A DNA stretch of 64,000 bases from Dongia_B soli (GCF_034044715.1 NZ_JAXCLW010000002.1:310001-374000); one strand, 5' to 3'. Counted from the stretch's first letter, positions 1 to 8,694 are shown. Numbers and translations are program-made. The notes: generated by a model not told the origin, from the letters alone.

Positions 1-195
1 CGAAATGCTGCCGTAGGCCGAATTTCCGCCAGGTGAAAGCAACAGGTTATCATCGTATTTTAACTGTTGCTGCATGACAGGTTCCAGGAGCCATTGTTCG
101 GCGGCTGCGCTACGCGGCCGCGCGAAAACGAATCCGTCGACGACGAGGGCGATAATGATATATGGCCCGATTTTAGACATACGAAAACGTGGCAT
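1..195 (-). CDS. Outer-membrane beta-barrel-type protein, N-terminal fragment (runs off the window)
   Basis: The reverse strand is open from an ATG at 195 to the window edge (65 codons). The product starts with a hydrophobic signal peptide that ends in a run of alanines before EQW, a good signal peptidase I site. The mature start (EQWLLEPVMQQQLKYDDN, then LLLSPGG) resembles the opening of outer-membrane porin-like proteins in exopolysaccharide loci, where a first strand is followed by DDN. It lies 34 bp downstream of the Wza-type export gene on the same strand, so it probably belongs to that operon. A second in-frame ATG at 180 is possible; neither has a clear ribosome binding site. Function is inferred from context only, since most of the gene is outside the window. 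Confidence 0.5.
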   Translation of the reverse strand, partial: MPRFRMSKIGPYIIIALVVDGFVFARPRSAAAEQWLLEPVMQQQLKYDDNLLLSPGGNSAYGSIS

Positions 196-229
196 CAGGA
201 TGACGCAGCCAATCCGATTGTTGCAACGA

Positions 230-868
230 TCAGTCAGGAACGACGACGACATCGCCGCTGCGTAGAACGATGTTTTTATCAAGTTGCTCTCCGTCTTCTA
301 TGTCGGAGTAATTGAACGGGATACCTACCTGCTTGCCGCCTTCGCGTCTCAGGATGAGGATGTGGCGTTTACCGGCGAAGGGGGTAAGACCACCGGCAAG
401 GCTGATCGCCTGCATGACATCGACTGGTCCTTCTACATGAAATGTGCCGGGTAGTTTGACCTGGCCGACCACGGAGATCGCATTACCGGTCGCCTTGACG
501 ACGGAAACATCGACTTCAGGATCTTTCAGGTCAGGGAAGTAGTCGCTCTTGCGCAAGGACTCGGCGATGTCGTGGCGAATTTCGTTGGTGGTTTTGCCGA
601 CGGCTTCGAGATCGCCGACCAGGGGAAATGAGATCTTTCCGTCCGGCTGAACAGTCACGTCCTTGTCGAGGTTCTGTTCCTTCCAGACGGTGATGTGCAG
701 GGTATCGCCGCCATTGACGGTGTATTCCGGAAATGCGGGTTTCGGCAGCGGTGCGGCCGAAGCGGCACTTTGCGCGAAAGATACTCCGGGCGTCAAAGAC
801 AAGCCCGCCGTCAGCATGACGACTTTCAGGAGGGAGAGGTCGAGGTGCGGTTTATGAGGGTTTTCCAT
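230..868 (-). CDS. Polysaccharide export protein (Wza/poly_export family)
   Basis: This 212-residue protein has a signal peptide (hydrophobic segment about residues 14-32). It is followed by the polysaccharide export domain typical of Wza-like proteins: PEYTVNGGDTLHITVWKE and VTVQPDGKISFPLVGDLEA. A SLBB-type segment follows (about residues 125-190: ISVVGQVKLPGTFHVEG, then MQAISLAGGLTPFAG), with RSGDVVVVPD at the C-terminus. Proteins of this family form or feed the outer-membrane channel that secretes exopolysaccharide or capsule. At 212 residues it is the short form without the C-terminal amphipathic helix of E. coli Wza. Its ATG overlaps the stop codon of the upstream WecA-type gene by one base (TAATG), so the two are translationally coupled. 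Confidence 0.9.
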   Translation of the reverse strand: MENPHKPHLDLSLLKVVMLTAGLSLTPGVSFAQSAASAAPLPKPAFPEYTVNGGDTLHITVWKEQNLDKDVTVQPDGKISFPLVGDLEAVGKTTNEIRHDIAESLRKSDYFPDLKDPEVDVSVVKATGNAISVVGQVKLPGTFHVEGPVDVMQAISLAGGLTPFAGKRHILILRREGGKQVGIPFNYSDIEDGEQLDKNIVLRSGDVVVVPD

Positions 869-2499
869 TATATTACACCTTTCATGCCAATCAAAAGTAG
901 GCTGGCGATTGAGCCGATCCAGATAGAGGATCGTGCCAGAGATTTCGCGTTAAGCAGGATCTCGATGCAGTAAAGCAGCGGCACCAGTCGAAGCGCGAAA
1001 TTGCGGAACGAGGTTTCGGTATCGCCATGCATCGGGAAGAGAAAAATGCCGAGCAAGGCAATTCCTATCAGAAAGTCGAGATTGTTGAATTGAAACCCGC
1101 CATCACGCAAAAGCCATCCCGTAAACGAAATAACGAAGGCCAGCCCGAAGAGGCAGGCGGTTAAAGTAAGCCACCAGAATTCCGAAGATGTTTGCGTATA
1201 GGTCAGCGAATAGCAGACGACGGTGGCGGCGATATAAGCGGTAATACGTCCAACCTGTTCCACCAGGCTCGATTTTAAACTAACGGCGATCAAAGCCAGG
1301 CAGGCGATCACCAGGCTTGCGATCGAGAGATCCCTTGCAACGGGAACCAGAGCTACGCCGGAGAGAATGTAAAGAACTGTCGCCAGTGCCGCGCCAAGCC
1401 GGGCGAAATTGAGAACCGCTGTCAGCCGCGATTGCTTGCCGGTTTTACGAAGCGCTTGGCTCGCCGAAGTTGGGCTCGGATGGCGATGGGGCCGCCATCC
1501 TGTGGCCTGAAGAAAGTGATAGCCTGCCAAGCAGCCAATACTGATCGTCAGGTAAACCAGTATCACCAGCCAATCCGAGGCGGATTGCAACAGCAGCGCG
1601 CCGGAAATGAAGATGGCCTGGATGCCATAGATAATCGCGACGCTTTCATTGTGTCGAAAGCCGATCGCCAACAGTTTGTGATGGATATGGTTCTTATCGG
1701 GGGAGAATGGAGAACGTCCGGCTCTCAGGCGCTGAAACATGACAGTCGCCGTATCAAGCGCGGGTAGGCCAATCAGCATCAAAAGGCAGGACGGGCTCAA
1801 TTGAACATCCTGACGACAGAGAAGCACGGCCAAAGCAGCAATCGTAAAGCCAAGAAACTGGCTTCCGGCATCTCCCATAAAGATCACAGCCGGATGCGTA
1901 TTATACCGCAGGAAACCGAAGGCTGCACCGATAACTGTTGCGGCTAACAGGGTCGAGACGGTCAGGGCGTCCGGTGAAAAGCCGATGATGGCTATTGCAC
2001 CCAAGCTCATAATGGCGCTACCCGCCGCGAGCCCATCCAGACCATCATGCAGGTTGAATGCATTCGTAACCGCCAGCATGAAGAGTCCTGTTACGGGAAT
2101 GGAAACCCAGGAAAAGACAGAATCTGGCGACATGAAAGGAAGGCGGTTCACAGTGTATCCGGCGCCGACGAAAACGATGATGGCCAGAAGCTGGCCCAGA
2201 ACCTTGAGGCGATAATCAAGATTCTTGCGGTCATCCCATACCCCAAAACTAATGATGATGAGCGCTCCGAGAATATATGCATAGACCGGCCGGCTCAGCT
2301 GCGGCAGCAAGAAAAGCAGAGGCAAGAGGGCGCCCAGCGCGATGCCGATGCCGCCGCTGCGCGGAGTCGAGCGCACGTGAACCCGTCGTTCCTCGGGGCG
2401 ATCAATAAGGCCCAGACGATCGGAGGCTGCCATCAACTGGGGAATGCAAAGCAGGCTGATGAAAAGTGCGCCGATCATGCAGAGATAAAGAATCATCAT
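868..2499 (-). CDS. WecA/TagO-type undecaprenyl-phosphate sugar-1-phosphate transferase with extended C-terminus
   Basis: This is an integral membrane enzyme of glycosyltransferase family 4. Enzymes of this family move a HexNAc-1-phosphate from a UDP-sugar to undecaprenyl phosphate, the first step of lipid-linked glycan assembly. The diagnostic motifs are present in order: DDRKNLDYR (about 89-97), the catalytic NAFNLHDGLDG (146-156), FMGDAGS (207-213) and the substrate-binding DKNHIHH (268-274). The family is usually about 330-370 residues. This one has 543 and carries roughly 200 further residues with about six predicted membrane segments after a charged linker near residue 340. Together with the downstream export protein it marks an exopolysaccharide locus. 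The sugar specificity cannot be read from the sequence. Confidence 0.9.
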   Translation of the reverse strand: MMILYLCMIGALFISLLCIPQLMAASDRLGLIDRPEERRVHVRSTPRSGGIGIALGALLPLLFLLPQLSRPVYAYILGALIIISFGVWDDRKNLDYRLKVLGQLLAIIVFVGAGYTVNRLPFMSPDSVFSWVSIPVTGLFMLAVTNAFNLHDGLDGLAAGSAIMSLGAIAIIGFSPDALTVSTLLAATVIGAAFGFLRYNTHPAVIFMGDAGSQFLGFTIAALAVLLCRQDVQLSPSCLLMLIGLPALDTATVMFQRLRAGRSPFSPDKNHIHHKLLAIGFRHNESVAIIYGIQAIFISGALLLQSASDWLVILVYLTISIGCLAGYHFLQATGWRPHRHPSPTSASQALRKTGKQSRLTAVLNFARLGAALATVLYILSGVALVPVARDLSIASLVIACLALIAVSLKSSLVEQVGRITAYIAATVVCYSLTYTQTSSEFWWLTLTACLFGLAFVISFTGWLLRDGGFQFNNLDFLIGIALLGIFLFPMHGDTETSFRNFALRLVPLLYCIEILLNAKSLARSSIWIGSIASLLLIGMKGVI

Positions 2500-2661
2500 C
2501 GCTCACCCGAGGCGACGGCCACGAAGGCGATAACGGGTGATGAGATGATCTTCTGCAGTTCATATCGTCGATAGGCGAAGCCCTGCGGCATCCAGAAATC
2601 CGTCGCTAGTTCTGCCGATGGTGTTTAGCGATAAGCAATCATGCCGATGCATTGACCCGAT

Positions 2662-3159
2662 TCAGACGGAGCCTTGAGTCGGCCTTTCCAACCATTTCCG
2701 AGCCCAGATGGGCGTCGAACCAAAATCGGTTTCAGCAACCTTGTTGGATTGACTGCTGCTGCGCCGGCGAATCAGGCTGAACGCGGCAAGGGCCGTGACA
2801 ACGAGCAGAAAGGTGCGAGATAGATCGTTGCGCTGACCATTCTCAACTCCATCGACGGCGAAAGCCTTCAACGGCAGGGCCATATGGGGAATCGCCATAT
2901 GCGTGGAAGCGAGATAGCTCGGAGAAAAGCGTGAGCTCGAGCTCGCGATCATCTGGCTAACGGACGGCGACGAGATGGGAATGCAGGTCATGCAGTTCGC
3001 ATTGCTCGCTTCGCTGACGCGCAAGAGCGTTGACGACTTCGCGGGATAGTATTCCGCGGACGAACCGACAGCACTTGGTGAGGCAGCAAAACCAGCACTG
3101 CTGGCCACGCCCAAAAAAATAACGAGCGAACCCGCACCGTTGAGCAACATCTTCTTCAT
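2662..3159 (-). CDS. Small secreted protein with C-terminal membrane anchor, unknown function
   Basis: The start at 3159 (MKKMLLNG) is preferred over an upstream in-frame ATG at 3222, because an AAAGGAG ribosome binding site lies just before it. The product (165 residues) has a signal peptide with cleavage near GFAA/SPS. A serine-rich low-complexity region with one CMTC pair follows. Near the C-terminus there is a membrane segment (RTFLLVVTALAAFSLI) followed at once by RRR and a polar tail of about 30 residues. The helix-then-arginines pattern recalls surface sorting tails, but there is no PEP or LPXTG motif and the tail is too long. I do not recognise the family. It sits between exopolysaccharide genes on the same strand. 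Confidence 0.6.
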   Translation of the reverse strand: MKKMLLNGAGSLVIFLGVASSAGFAASPSAVGSSAEYYPAKSSTLLRVSEASNANCMTCIPISSPSVSQMIASSSSRFSPSYLASTHMAIPHMALPLKAFAVDGVENGQRNDLSRTFLLVVTALAAFSLIRRRSSSQSNKVAETDFGSTPIWARKWLERPTQGSV

Positions 3160-3504
3160 ATCGGAGACGCTCCTTTTGCTTCGGATTGGATTAAACCGCA
3201 CGCGGTTCAAAACAGCCGCCAAATCTTGATCACAAGTTCAACATTTGTGAGCGCCGGAACTCTAACTGAAATGGGTTAGAGCGGCTGTGATAAAGCTGTG
3301 AGAAGCCGCGCGAACATTGTGATGCGATGCATTGAAAGAAAATGCAGATTTCACCGTAGTGTCACGGGAGCGTGTACATGCTGGTGATGCAAAGCCCGAC
3401 GCACAGAAGGCGGTATACGTGCAATCGGGCGAGCCTGGATTGTTGTGGGGGAGCCTGGATGTTGGGGTGTTAAGGCGGGAAACGGAGAGGGCGTGCTAGC
3501 TGGT
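3160..3504. other. Intergenic stretch, no gene seen
   Basis: These 345 bases separate two minus-strand genes. They contain the ribosome binding site of the small secreted protein at the left edge. I see no convincing open frame, tRNA, hairpin with T-run or repeat. The segment from about 3280 to 3400 is less GC-rich than the flanking genes and probably holds the promoter of the small secreted protein, but no clear -35/-10 pair stands out. Confidence 0.4.
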
Positions 3505-4302
3505 TTAGGGAAGAAACACTGATGTACGGCCGCTTAATCGATAAGCGAGTAATCCCAGCCATTCATGGGTAGCCACATCGCAATAGAGCCATCCTTGTGC
3601 CGCGGTATCGGGCAGTCTGGCGAGGCTGGCGTCGGCACCAGTCTTGTAGTCTGCCGGATAAGGGATGACGGGAAAGTTCATCGCACTGAAGGCGCCGAGT
3701 GCACGCGGCATATGGACCGCCGACGTCACAAGAAGCCATTGATCCGTCGGTTTCGGTTGCAGAAGCTTTGCCGCCTCCTGCGCATTCTCGTAGGTATCGC
3801 GGGATGCACTGTCCGTCAGCATGCGGTCAGGATCGATGCCCATTTGCGCGAGGAATGCTTTTGTTAAGACGGCTTCGCTCCGCGCTTCCCGGCCGTTCAA
3901 TTCGGGCGAGCCGCCGGAGATGAGTATCTTGGCCGCCGGAAAACGATGCGCGAGAGCGACCGTCGTTAACAATCGTCCCCCGGCATGGGTCAGAAGGGGA
4001 CCGCTTTCTCTCGGTTGAAATGCGATGTCAACGGCGCCGCCGAGCAGGATGATGCCGGTGACCGGTGGCCGGATACTGGGTGCCGGGTGGCGGCTTTCCA
4101 AGGGCATGAGAAGCCAAAACGCCAAGGGAGACCAAGCGATCGCCGCCATCAGACAGAGGCCGATGCTCAACAGGATGCGACCTGATAGCTGGCGTTTCGA
4201 TAGCATAAGCAGCGCCCCGATTATTACGAGCAGCGGGACGACATCGGAGGGGGTCAGCAGAAAGGCGAGAAGCTTGGCCGCGATAAAGAACATCAATCGC
4301 AT
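3505..4302 (-). CDS. YdcF/ElyC-type DUF218 membrane protein
   Basis: The product has two N-terminal membrane segments (about residues 4-22 and 38-62 from the ATG at 4302). A soluble DUF218 domain follows with the family signature: IILLGGAVD, the hydrolase-like patch LISGGSPE, then SRDTYENAQEA and LLVTSAVHMPRALGAF. ElyC of E. coli belongs to this family and affects undecaprenyl-phosphate lipid carrier metabolism and envelope integrity, which fits the adjacent WecA-type gene. The biochemical activity of the family is not settled. An ATG at 4350 would add 16 residues (MDPPAAGCQH...) that do not look like the start of a membrane protein, so I prefer 4302, although neither start has a strong ribosome binding site. 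Confidence 0.8.
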   Translation of the reverse strand: MRLMFFIAAKLLAFLLTPSDVVPLLVIIGALLMLSKRQLSGRILLSIGLCLMAAIAWSPLAFWLLMPLESRHPAPSIRPPVTGIILLGGAVDIAFQPRESGPLLTHAGGRLLTTVALAHRFPAAKILISGGSPELNGREARSEAVLTKAFLAQMGIDPDRMLTDSASRDTYENAQEAAKLLQPKPTDQWLLVTSAVHMPRALGAFSAMNFPVIPYPADYKTGADASLARLPDTAAQGWLYCDVATHEWLGLLAYRLSGRTSVFLP

Positions 4303-4604
4303 CTCTAAGTGAGGCTGAGCGTGCTGGCAACCTGCCGCCGGTGGATCCATCTGACAAGGAGGTGGCGCAATGAATCGGAGTATATAATCATATTTATTCT
4401 CCTATAAAGAGCCAAATTTGATCTATAACACGCGCGAAAGTTTATTTTGTTTGCTCCTTGGGCAGCTCGTGATTAAGAAAATGAGGCCTGACCAAACAGT
4501 TGGAATTGTCTCTATTCGGCCTTTGGGTGTCCCCTTTATTGCAGAATACTGGCAGTACCTGTCTGTAAGCGTAATAAGCGTCATTAATTCGAAAGGGGGT
4601 CTCC
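4303..4604. other. AT-rich intergenic region upstream of tcyJ
   Basis: This stretch lies between the divergent YdcF-type gene and tcyJ. It is clearly more AT-rich than the surroundings from about 4375 to 4470, as expected for promoters on both strands. An AAAGGGGG ribosome binding site precedes the tcyJ ATG at 4605. I found no convincing gene, terminator or riboswitch-like structure. Confidence 0.4.
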
Positions 4605-5399
4605 ATGAACTTTAAAACTCTGCGGCTGGCTATCGTTGCTGGCGTAACGCTGGTTGCGATGTCGGGTGCGGCCGTGTCCGCTCAGGCCGCATCCTTGCTT
4701 GACGAGATCAAGAGCCGGGGTACGCTGGTGGTCGGCTTGGAAGGGACCTACCCGCCATTCAATTTCCAGGATGAAAACGGGCAACTGGCCGGCTTTGAAG
4801 TTGATTTTGCCAATGCCGTCGCCGCCAAGCTCGGCGTGAAAGCGGAATTCCAGCCGACGAAATGGGATGGCATCCTGGCAGCGCTCGAGGCGAAGCGGTT
4901 CGACGTCATCATCAATCAGGTGACGATCACGCCGGAGCGTCAGCAAAAGTACGATTTCTCACAGCCTTATACCGTCTCCGGCATCCAGATCATCGTCCGC
5001 CAGGGCGATGAGGCCAAGATCAACAAGCCGGACGATCTTGCCGGCAAGGCCGTCGGTGCCGTGGTCGGCAGCAATTATGAGAAATGGCTGCGGGACAACG
5101 AGCCCAAGGCCGATGTCCGGACCTATGACGACGATGCATCGCGAGACCAGGATTTGCTGATCGGCCGAATCGACGCAGTCATTAATGACCGCCTCGTCGC
5201 GGCGGCACGCGTGAAGCAGTATCAGGGAAAGTTGGCGGTTGCTGGCCAGCCCTTTGCCAAACAGAACCAAGGGATTGCCCTGCGCAAGGATAATCCCGAA
5301 CTGCTGGCGGCGTTGAATAAAGCCATCGATGACCTGCGGGCCGACGGCGAGCTGGCTAAGATTTCCGAGAAGTGGTTCGGAGCCGACGTGACGAAGTGA
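4605..5399 (+). CDS. tcyJ: L-cystine ABC transporter substrate-binding protein (FliY/TcyJ type)
   Basis: This is a periplasmic solute-binding protein of 264 residues with a signal peptide ending AVSAQA/AS. The mature protein follows E. coli FliY (TcyJ) very closely: RGTLVVGLEGTYPPFNFQ, GFEVDFANAVAAKLGV, PTKWDGILAAL, then FDVIINQVTITPERQQKYDF, DVRTYDDDASRDQDL and the C-terminal SEKWFGADVTK. The known role of that protein is delivery of L-cystine to its permease, with lower affinity for related sulfur amino acids. The permease and ATPase genes follow directly, giving a complete three-gene importer. A strong purine-rich ribosome binding site precedes the ATG. Confidence 0.93.
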   Translation: MNFKTLRLAIVAGVTLVAMSGAAVSAQAASLLDEIKSRGTLVVGLEGTYPPFNFQDENGQLAGFEVDFANAVAAKLGVKAEFQPTKWDGILAALEAKRFDVIINQVTITPERQQKYDFSQPYTVSGIQIIVRQGDEAKINKPDDLAGKAVGAVVGSNYEKWLRDNEPKADVRTYDDDASRDQDLLIGRIDAVINDRLVAAARVKQYQGKLAVAGQPFAKQNQGIALRKDNPELLAALNKAIDDLRADGELAKISEKWFGADVTK

Positions 5400-5417
5400 T
5401 CTGACGAAGTCGGAATC

Positions 5418-6083
5418 GTGACCTTCAACATCGACCTGTTGGTGCAGTCGGTTCCCCTTCTTCTGAAGGGGGCCGGCTACACCGTTTTGCTCAGCCTTGG
5501 GGGCATGTTCTTCGGGCTGGTTCTCGGTTTTATCCTAGCGCTGATGCGTCTGTCGTCCGTGACGCTGCTCAGCCGCCTGGCCCTTGTCTATATTTCCTTT
5601 ATCCGCGGCACGCCGCTGCTGGTGCAGCTTTTTCTGATTTATTATGGCTTGCCGCAATTCGGCATCCGGCTTGACCCGATTTCCTCCGCCATGATCGGCT
5701 TCAGCCTGAATATGGCCGCTTACACCGCCGAGATATTGCGCGGGTCGATTGCGTCGATCGATCGTGGCCAACGCGAAGCCGCATTGTCGATCGGCATGAC
5801 CTCCTTTCAAATGATGCGGCGGGTCATCCTGCCACAGGCCGCCAGGGTTGCCTTGCCGCCTTTGGGCAACAGCTTCATCAGCCTGGTCAAGGATACCTCG
5901 ATGGCAGCGACCATCCAGGTACCGGATCTCTTTCGCCAGGCGCAGTTGATCACGGCGCGGACCTTCGAAGTCTTCACCATGTATATCTCCGTCGCCCTGA
6001 TCTATTGGGTCATTTCGGTTTGCCTCGATTGGGCGCAGTATCGGCTGGAATGGCGTGCCAACCGACATACCGCGGGCAAGTAA
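5418..6083 (+). CDS. tcyL: L-cystine ABC transporter permease (YecS/TcyL type)
   Basis: This inner-membrane permease of 221 residues starts at a GTG, 18 bases after tcyJ. Near the N-terminus it reads LLLKGAGYTVLLSLGGMFFG and FIRGTPLLVQLFLIYYGLPQ. The EAA loop that docks the ATPase is EAALSIGMTSFQMMRRVILP, followed by QAARVALPPLGNSFISLVKD. These stretches match E. coli YecS almost word for word. It forms the membrane channel for cystine taken from TcyJ. The stop codon is one base before the ATG of the ATPase gene. Confidence 0.93.
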   Translation: MTFNIDLLVQSVPLLLKGAGYTVLLSLGGMFFGLVLGFILALMRLSSVTLLSRLALVYISFIRGTPLLVQLFLIYYGLPQFGIRLDPISSAMIGFSLNMAAYTAEILRGSIASIDRGQREAALSIGMTSFQMMRRVILPQAARVALPPLGNSFISLVKDTSMAATIQVPDLFRQAQLITARTFEVFTMYISVALIYWVISVCLDWAQYRLEWRANRHTAGK

Positions 6084-6084
6084 G

Positions 6085-6855
6085 ATGAACATGATCGAAG
6101 TCCGGGGACTGACGAAAAGGTTTCGTGAGAGCGAGGTCCTGCGCGGCATTGACCTTGACGTAGCGAAGGGCGAGGTGCTGGCTGTCATCGGGCCCAGCGG
6201 CTCCGGCAAGACCACATTGCTGCGGTGTTTGAACTGCCTGGAGGCGCCAAGCGGTGGTCGTATCCGGGTCGGTGAGATCGAAATAGACGGGACGGTTGCG
6301 CTGAACCGGCAGAAACAACGGGTTCGCCAGTTGCGGCAGCATGTCGGCTTCGTCTTCCAGAATTTCAATCTGTTTCCGCACCGGACGGCTTTGGAGAATG
6401 TCATCGAGGGCCCGGTCATCGTGAAAGGTGAAAGCCGGGCTGTTGCAGAAGAGCGCGGGCGCAACCTGCTTGCAAAAGTGGGGCTCGGCGACAAGCTGGA
6501 TTCTTATCCGGCGCGGCTGTCCGGCGGGCAGCAGCAGAGGGTCGCCATCGCGCGGGCCTTGGCGATGCAGCCGGATGTTCTTCTGTTCGATGAGCCGACT
6601 TCGGCGTTAGATCCCGAATTGGTCGGAGAAGTGCTGTCAACGATACGCTCGTTGGCCGTCGAACGGCGCACCATGCTGATCGTCACGCATGAAATGAATT
6701 TTGCGCGCGACGTGGCCGATCGCGTGTTGTTCATGGATGGCGGTGTCATTGTCGAGCAGGGGTCGGCACGGACGCTCTTCGCGGACCCCAAGCACGAACG
6801 CACGCGGCGGTTCCTACGAAAGGTATTGCATCAGGAGACGTCGGAATCGGCGTGA
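6085..6855 (+). CDS. tcyN: L-cystine ABC transporter ATP-binding protein (YecC/TcyN type)
   Basis: This is the ATPase of the cystine importer. The start MNMIEVRGLTKRF at 6085 lies one base after the permease stop. An open frame extends 30 bases further upstream into tcyL, but family proteins start here. Walker A is GPSGSGKTT (about 36-44), the Q-loop is VGFVFQNFNLFPH, the signature is LSGGQQQR, Walker B is LLFDEPTSALDPE and the switch His is in IVTHEMNFARD. It is a standard polar amino-acid-type ATPase of 256 residues. Its 3' end overlaps the convergent cyclase gene by 25 bases. Confidence 0.92.
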   Translation: MNMIEVRGLTKRFRESEVLRGIDLDVAKGEVLAVIGPSGSGKTTLLRCLNCLEAPSGGRIRVGEIEIDGTVALNRQKQRVRQLRQHVGFVFQNFNLFPHRTALENVIEGPVIVKGESRAVAEERGRNLLAKVGLGDKLDSYPARLSGGQQQRVAIARALAMQPDVLLFDEPTSALDPELVGEVLSTIRSLAVERRTMLIVTHEMNFARDVADRVLFMDGGVIVEQGSARTLFADPKHERTRRFLRKVLHQETSESA

Positions 6856-8018
6856 GGCTGGTCCGCAACGGCAAACAGCTCAACCTTCTCGGCAAAGCCT
6901 TTCAACTCGTGATACCCACATGACCTGGTCTCGATACCGGTCAGCAGTTTGGCAAACCGGCTGGACATCAGCAGCGGTTCACCGCTGGAGGCGCAAACCG
7001 TCTGGATTCGGCTGGTCAGATTCACGTCGCGCCCGATGACGGTGAAATCCAAGCGATGGCCTGATCCGATATTGCCGTAGCTCGCGGCGCCGTAATGCAA
7101 GGCAACGCCGGCGGATAATGTCGCATCCGCTTCCGATAGGCTGGCGAGCCGCGACAGCGCCGACAGCGAAGCCTGAAAGGCCACCGAACAATTGCGCGCC
7201 GGATCGTCGCTGATCCGGAAAATCGCGAGAATGGCATCGCCGACAAATTTCAGAACCTCGCCACCATTTTCCTCGATCGCCGGCAGTACCTGATCGAAGT
7301 AGCTATTGAGAAAGTGTAGAATCCGGTCGCCGGACAACCGATTCGACAAGCCGGTGAAGTCGCGCAGATCGCAGATCATCAAAGCAGCTTCGATGGTTTC
7401 GACGTCGTCGCGGCGGATATGACCCGCCAGGATACGGCGACCGGTTTCGGTACCAATATATGTGTCCAGCAGGTTGGTGCTGCGTTCCTGCAACATCTTG
7501 AGTTCGATCACCGTTCGCAAGGTCGGCATGATGCGCCGGAACAGGGCATGATGTTCCGGTTTGAAACCTCGTTCTCGGCAAGTCGACAAGCTGACGGCGC
7601 CGATCCAACTGGATCCGCTCAGCAGCGGTGCGAAAACCAGTTCGGCCAATTGCCGGTTCGCATAGATATCGTGAGTCGGCCAATGATCGGCGCCCGGTTG
7701 GTCCGGCCGGACCGTGAGCCAAGCGCCGGTCTTCAGAACATGGCGAACCGGATTTCTCTGCCCGAGTGCCGTGTTCTCAAAGCCGTGCCGCCGGCTGATG
7801 ATCTCAACCGATTCTCCCGGCGCCCAAGCAATCGCACGGCCCAAAAATTCCGGATCGATCGTGAAAAGATGGAATGCAAGACGATCAATCGGCAAACCGG
7901 CATTCACCAGGCGAACGCCCAGACCTTCGACCAGATTTGCAACATCCAGATCGTGGCAATAATCGCTAACCAGCCATTCGATGATAACCAGGGCGATATC
8001 TGCGATAGAAACGTTCAT
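6831..8018 (-). CDS. Class III adenylate/guanylate cyclase with N-terminal GAF-like sensor
   Basis: This is a 395-residue soluble protein. Residues about 25-175 look like a GAF-type sensor (FAPLLSGSSWIGAVSLST is typical of the GAF core). The class III nucleotide cyclase domain spans about 205-390. The two metal-binding aspartates are visible, D217 in CDLRDFT and D261 in KFVGDAILAIF. The transition-state pair is present in IGRDVNLTSRIQ (Asn and Arg). The enzyme should therefore be active and make cAMP or cGMP. The substrate-specifying residues do not settle which. No membrane segment is seen, so it is probably cytoplasmic. It converges with tcyN, overlapping it by 25 bases. Confidence 0.88.
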   Translation of the reverse strand: MNVSIADIALVIIEWLVSDYCHDLDVANLVEGLGVRLVNAGLPIDRLAFHLFTIDPEFLGRAIAWAPGESVEIISRRHGFENTALGQRNPVRHVLKTGAWLTVRPDQPGADHWPTHDIYANRQLAELVFAPLLSGSSWIGAVSLSTCRERGFKPEHHALFRRIMPTLRTVIELKMLQERSTNLLDTYIGTETGRRILAGHIRRDDVETIEAALMICDLRDFTGLSNRLSGDRILHFLNSYFDQVLPAIEENGGEVLKFVGDAILAIFRISDDPARNCSVAFQASLSALSRLASLSEADATLSAGVALHYGAASYGNIGSGHRLDFTVIGRDVNLTSRIQTVCASSGEPLLMSSRFAKLLTGIETRSCGYHELKGFAEKVELFAVADQPHADSDVS

Positions 8019-8186
8019 GGCTTCCCGAGAGACAGGAACCTGTTAAAAGCCGGGGCCCAAGCGCCTCGGATGACCAAGGTTGTTACCTTCATATGACCCG
8101 ACGGGGCTTTGCGCTACTGCCGCATATGCAGATGAGCATGCATTCTCATCATGACTGACCGTAGAAATAGGTTCAACTGGAACTAA

Positions 8187-8211
8187 TAGGTCGGTATTAA
8201 ATAGGAGCCTA
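8187..8211. promoter_or_regulatory. Candidate MarR operator upstream of the efflux operon
   Basis: A 25-bp interrupted palindrome has outer arms TAGG and CCTA and inner arms TATT and AATA around a central A at 8199. It lies 19 bases before the ATG of the MarR gene, between two divergent transcription units. Its size and symmetry fit MarR-family operators, so autoregulation and control of the following efflux genes are inferred. Confidence 0.5.
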
Positions 8212-8229
8212 ACTAATGGATCTTCTAAA

Positions 8230-8694
8230 ATGGCAATCTCCGATCGCAAGAAACGACAGTTGGAATTCGGCGGCCGCTTGAACCGATTGGGGCAGGGGCT
8301 GCGTCGCGCCATTGATGAAGAATTGCGGGCGTTGGGCCTGACCGACGCCACATGGAGGCCGCTTTTCCATCTGGGACGGTTAGGCGACGGATTGCGGCAA
8401 AAGGATCTTGCCGAAGCCTTGATGATCGAAGGCCCTTCTCTTGTTCCGTTGCTGGATAACCTGGAAGCAAACGGGCTTGTAGAACGCATGGAAGATCCCC
8501 ATGACCGCCGCTGCAAGATCATCCGCATGACGGCGGAGGGCCAGAAAATCTACCGGCAGACGGCCGAAATCTCCAGCAAAGTGCTCAGCCGGCTGATGCG
8601 TGGCATTTCCGATGCGGAGCTGGCCTTGTGCCACGATATTTTCGACCGCTTCGAAGCTGCCTTGGAAGCGGCTAAGGTCAATGGCAGGGCCTAG
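8230..8694 (+). CDS. MarR-family transcriptional regulator of the aromatic-acid efflux operon
   Basis: The product has 154 residues and a winged-helix MarR fold. The recognition region reads LRQKDLAEALMIEGPSLVPLL, followed by NLEANGLVERMEDPHDRR (wing region DPHDRRCK) and MTAEGQKIY, with a C-terminal dimerisation helix. MarR proteins of this kind repress efflux genes and respond to phenolic ligands. The stop codon is directly followed by the ATG of the FUSC transporter, with no gap, so the regulator is the first gene of the efflux operon. A palindromic candidate operator lies just upstream. Confidence 0.87.
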   Translation: MAISDRKKRQLEFGGRLNRLGQGLRRAIDEELRALGLTDATWRPLFHLGRLGDGLRQKDLAEALMIEGPSLVPLLDNLEANGLVERMEDPHDRRCKIIRMTAEGQKIYRQTAEISSKVLSRLMRGISDAELALCHDIFDRFEAALEAAKVNGRA

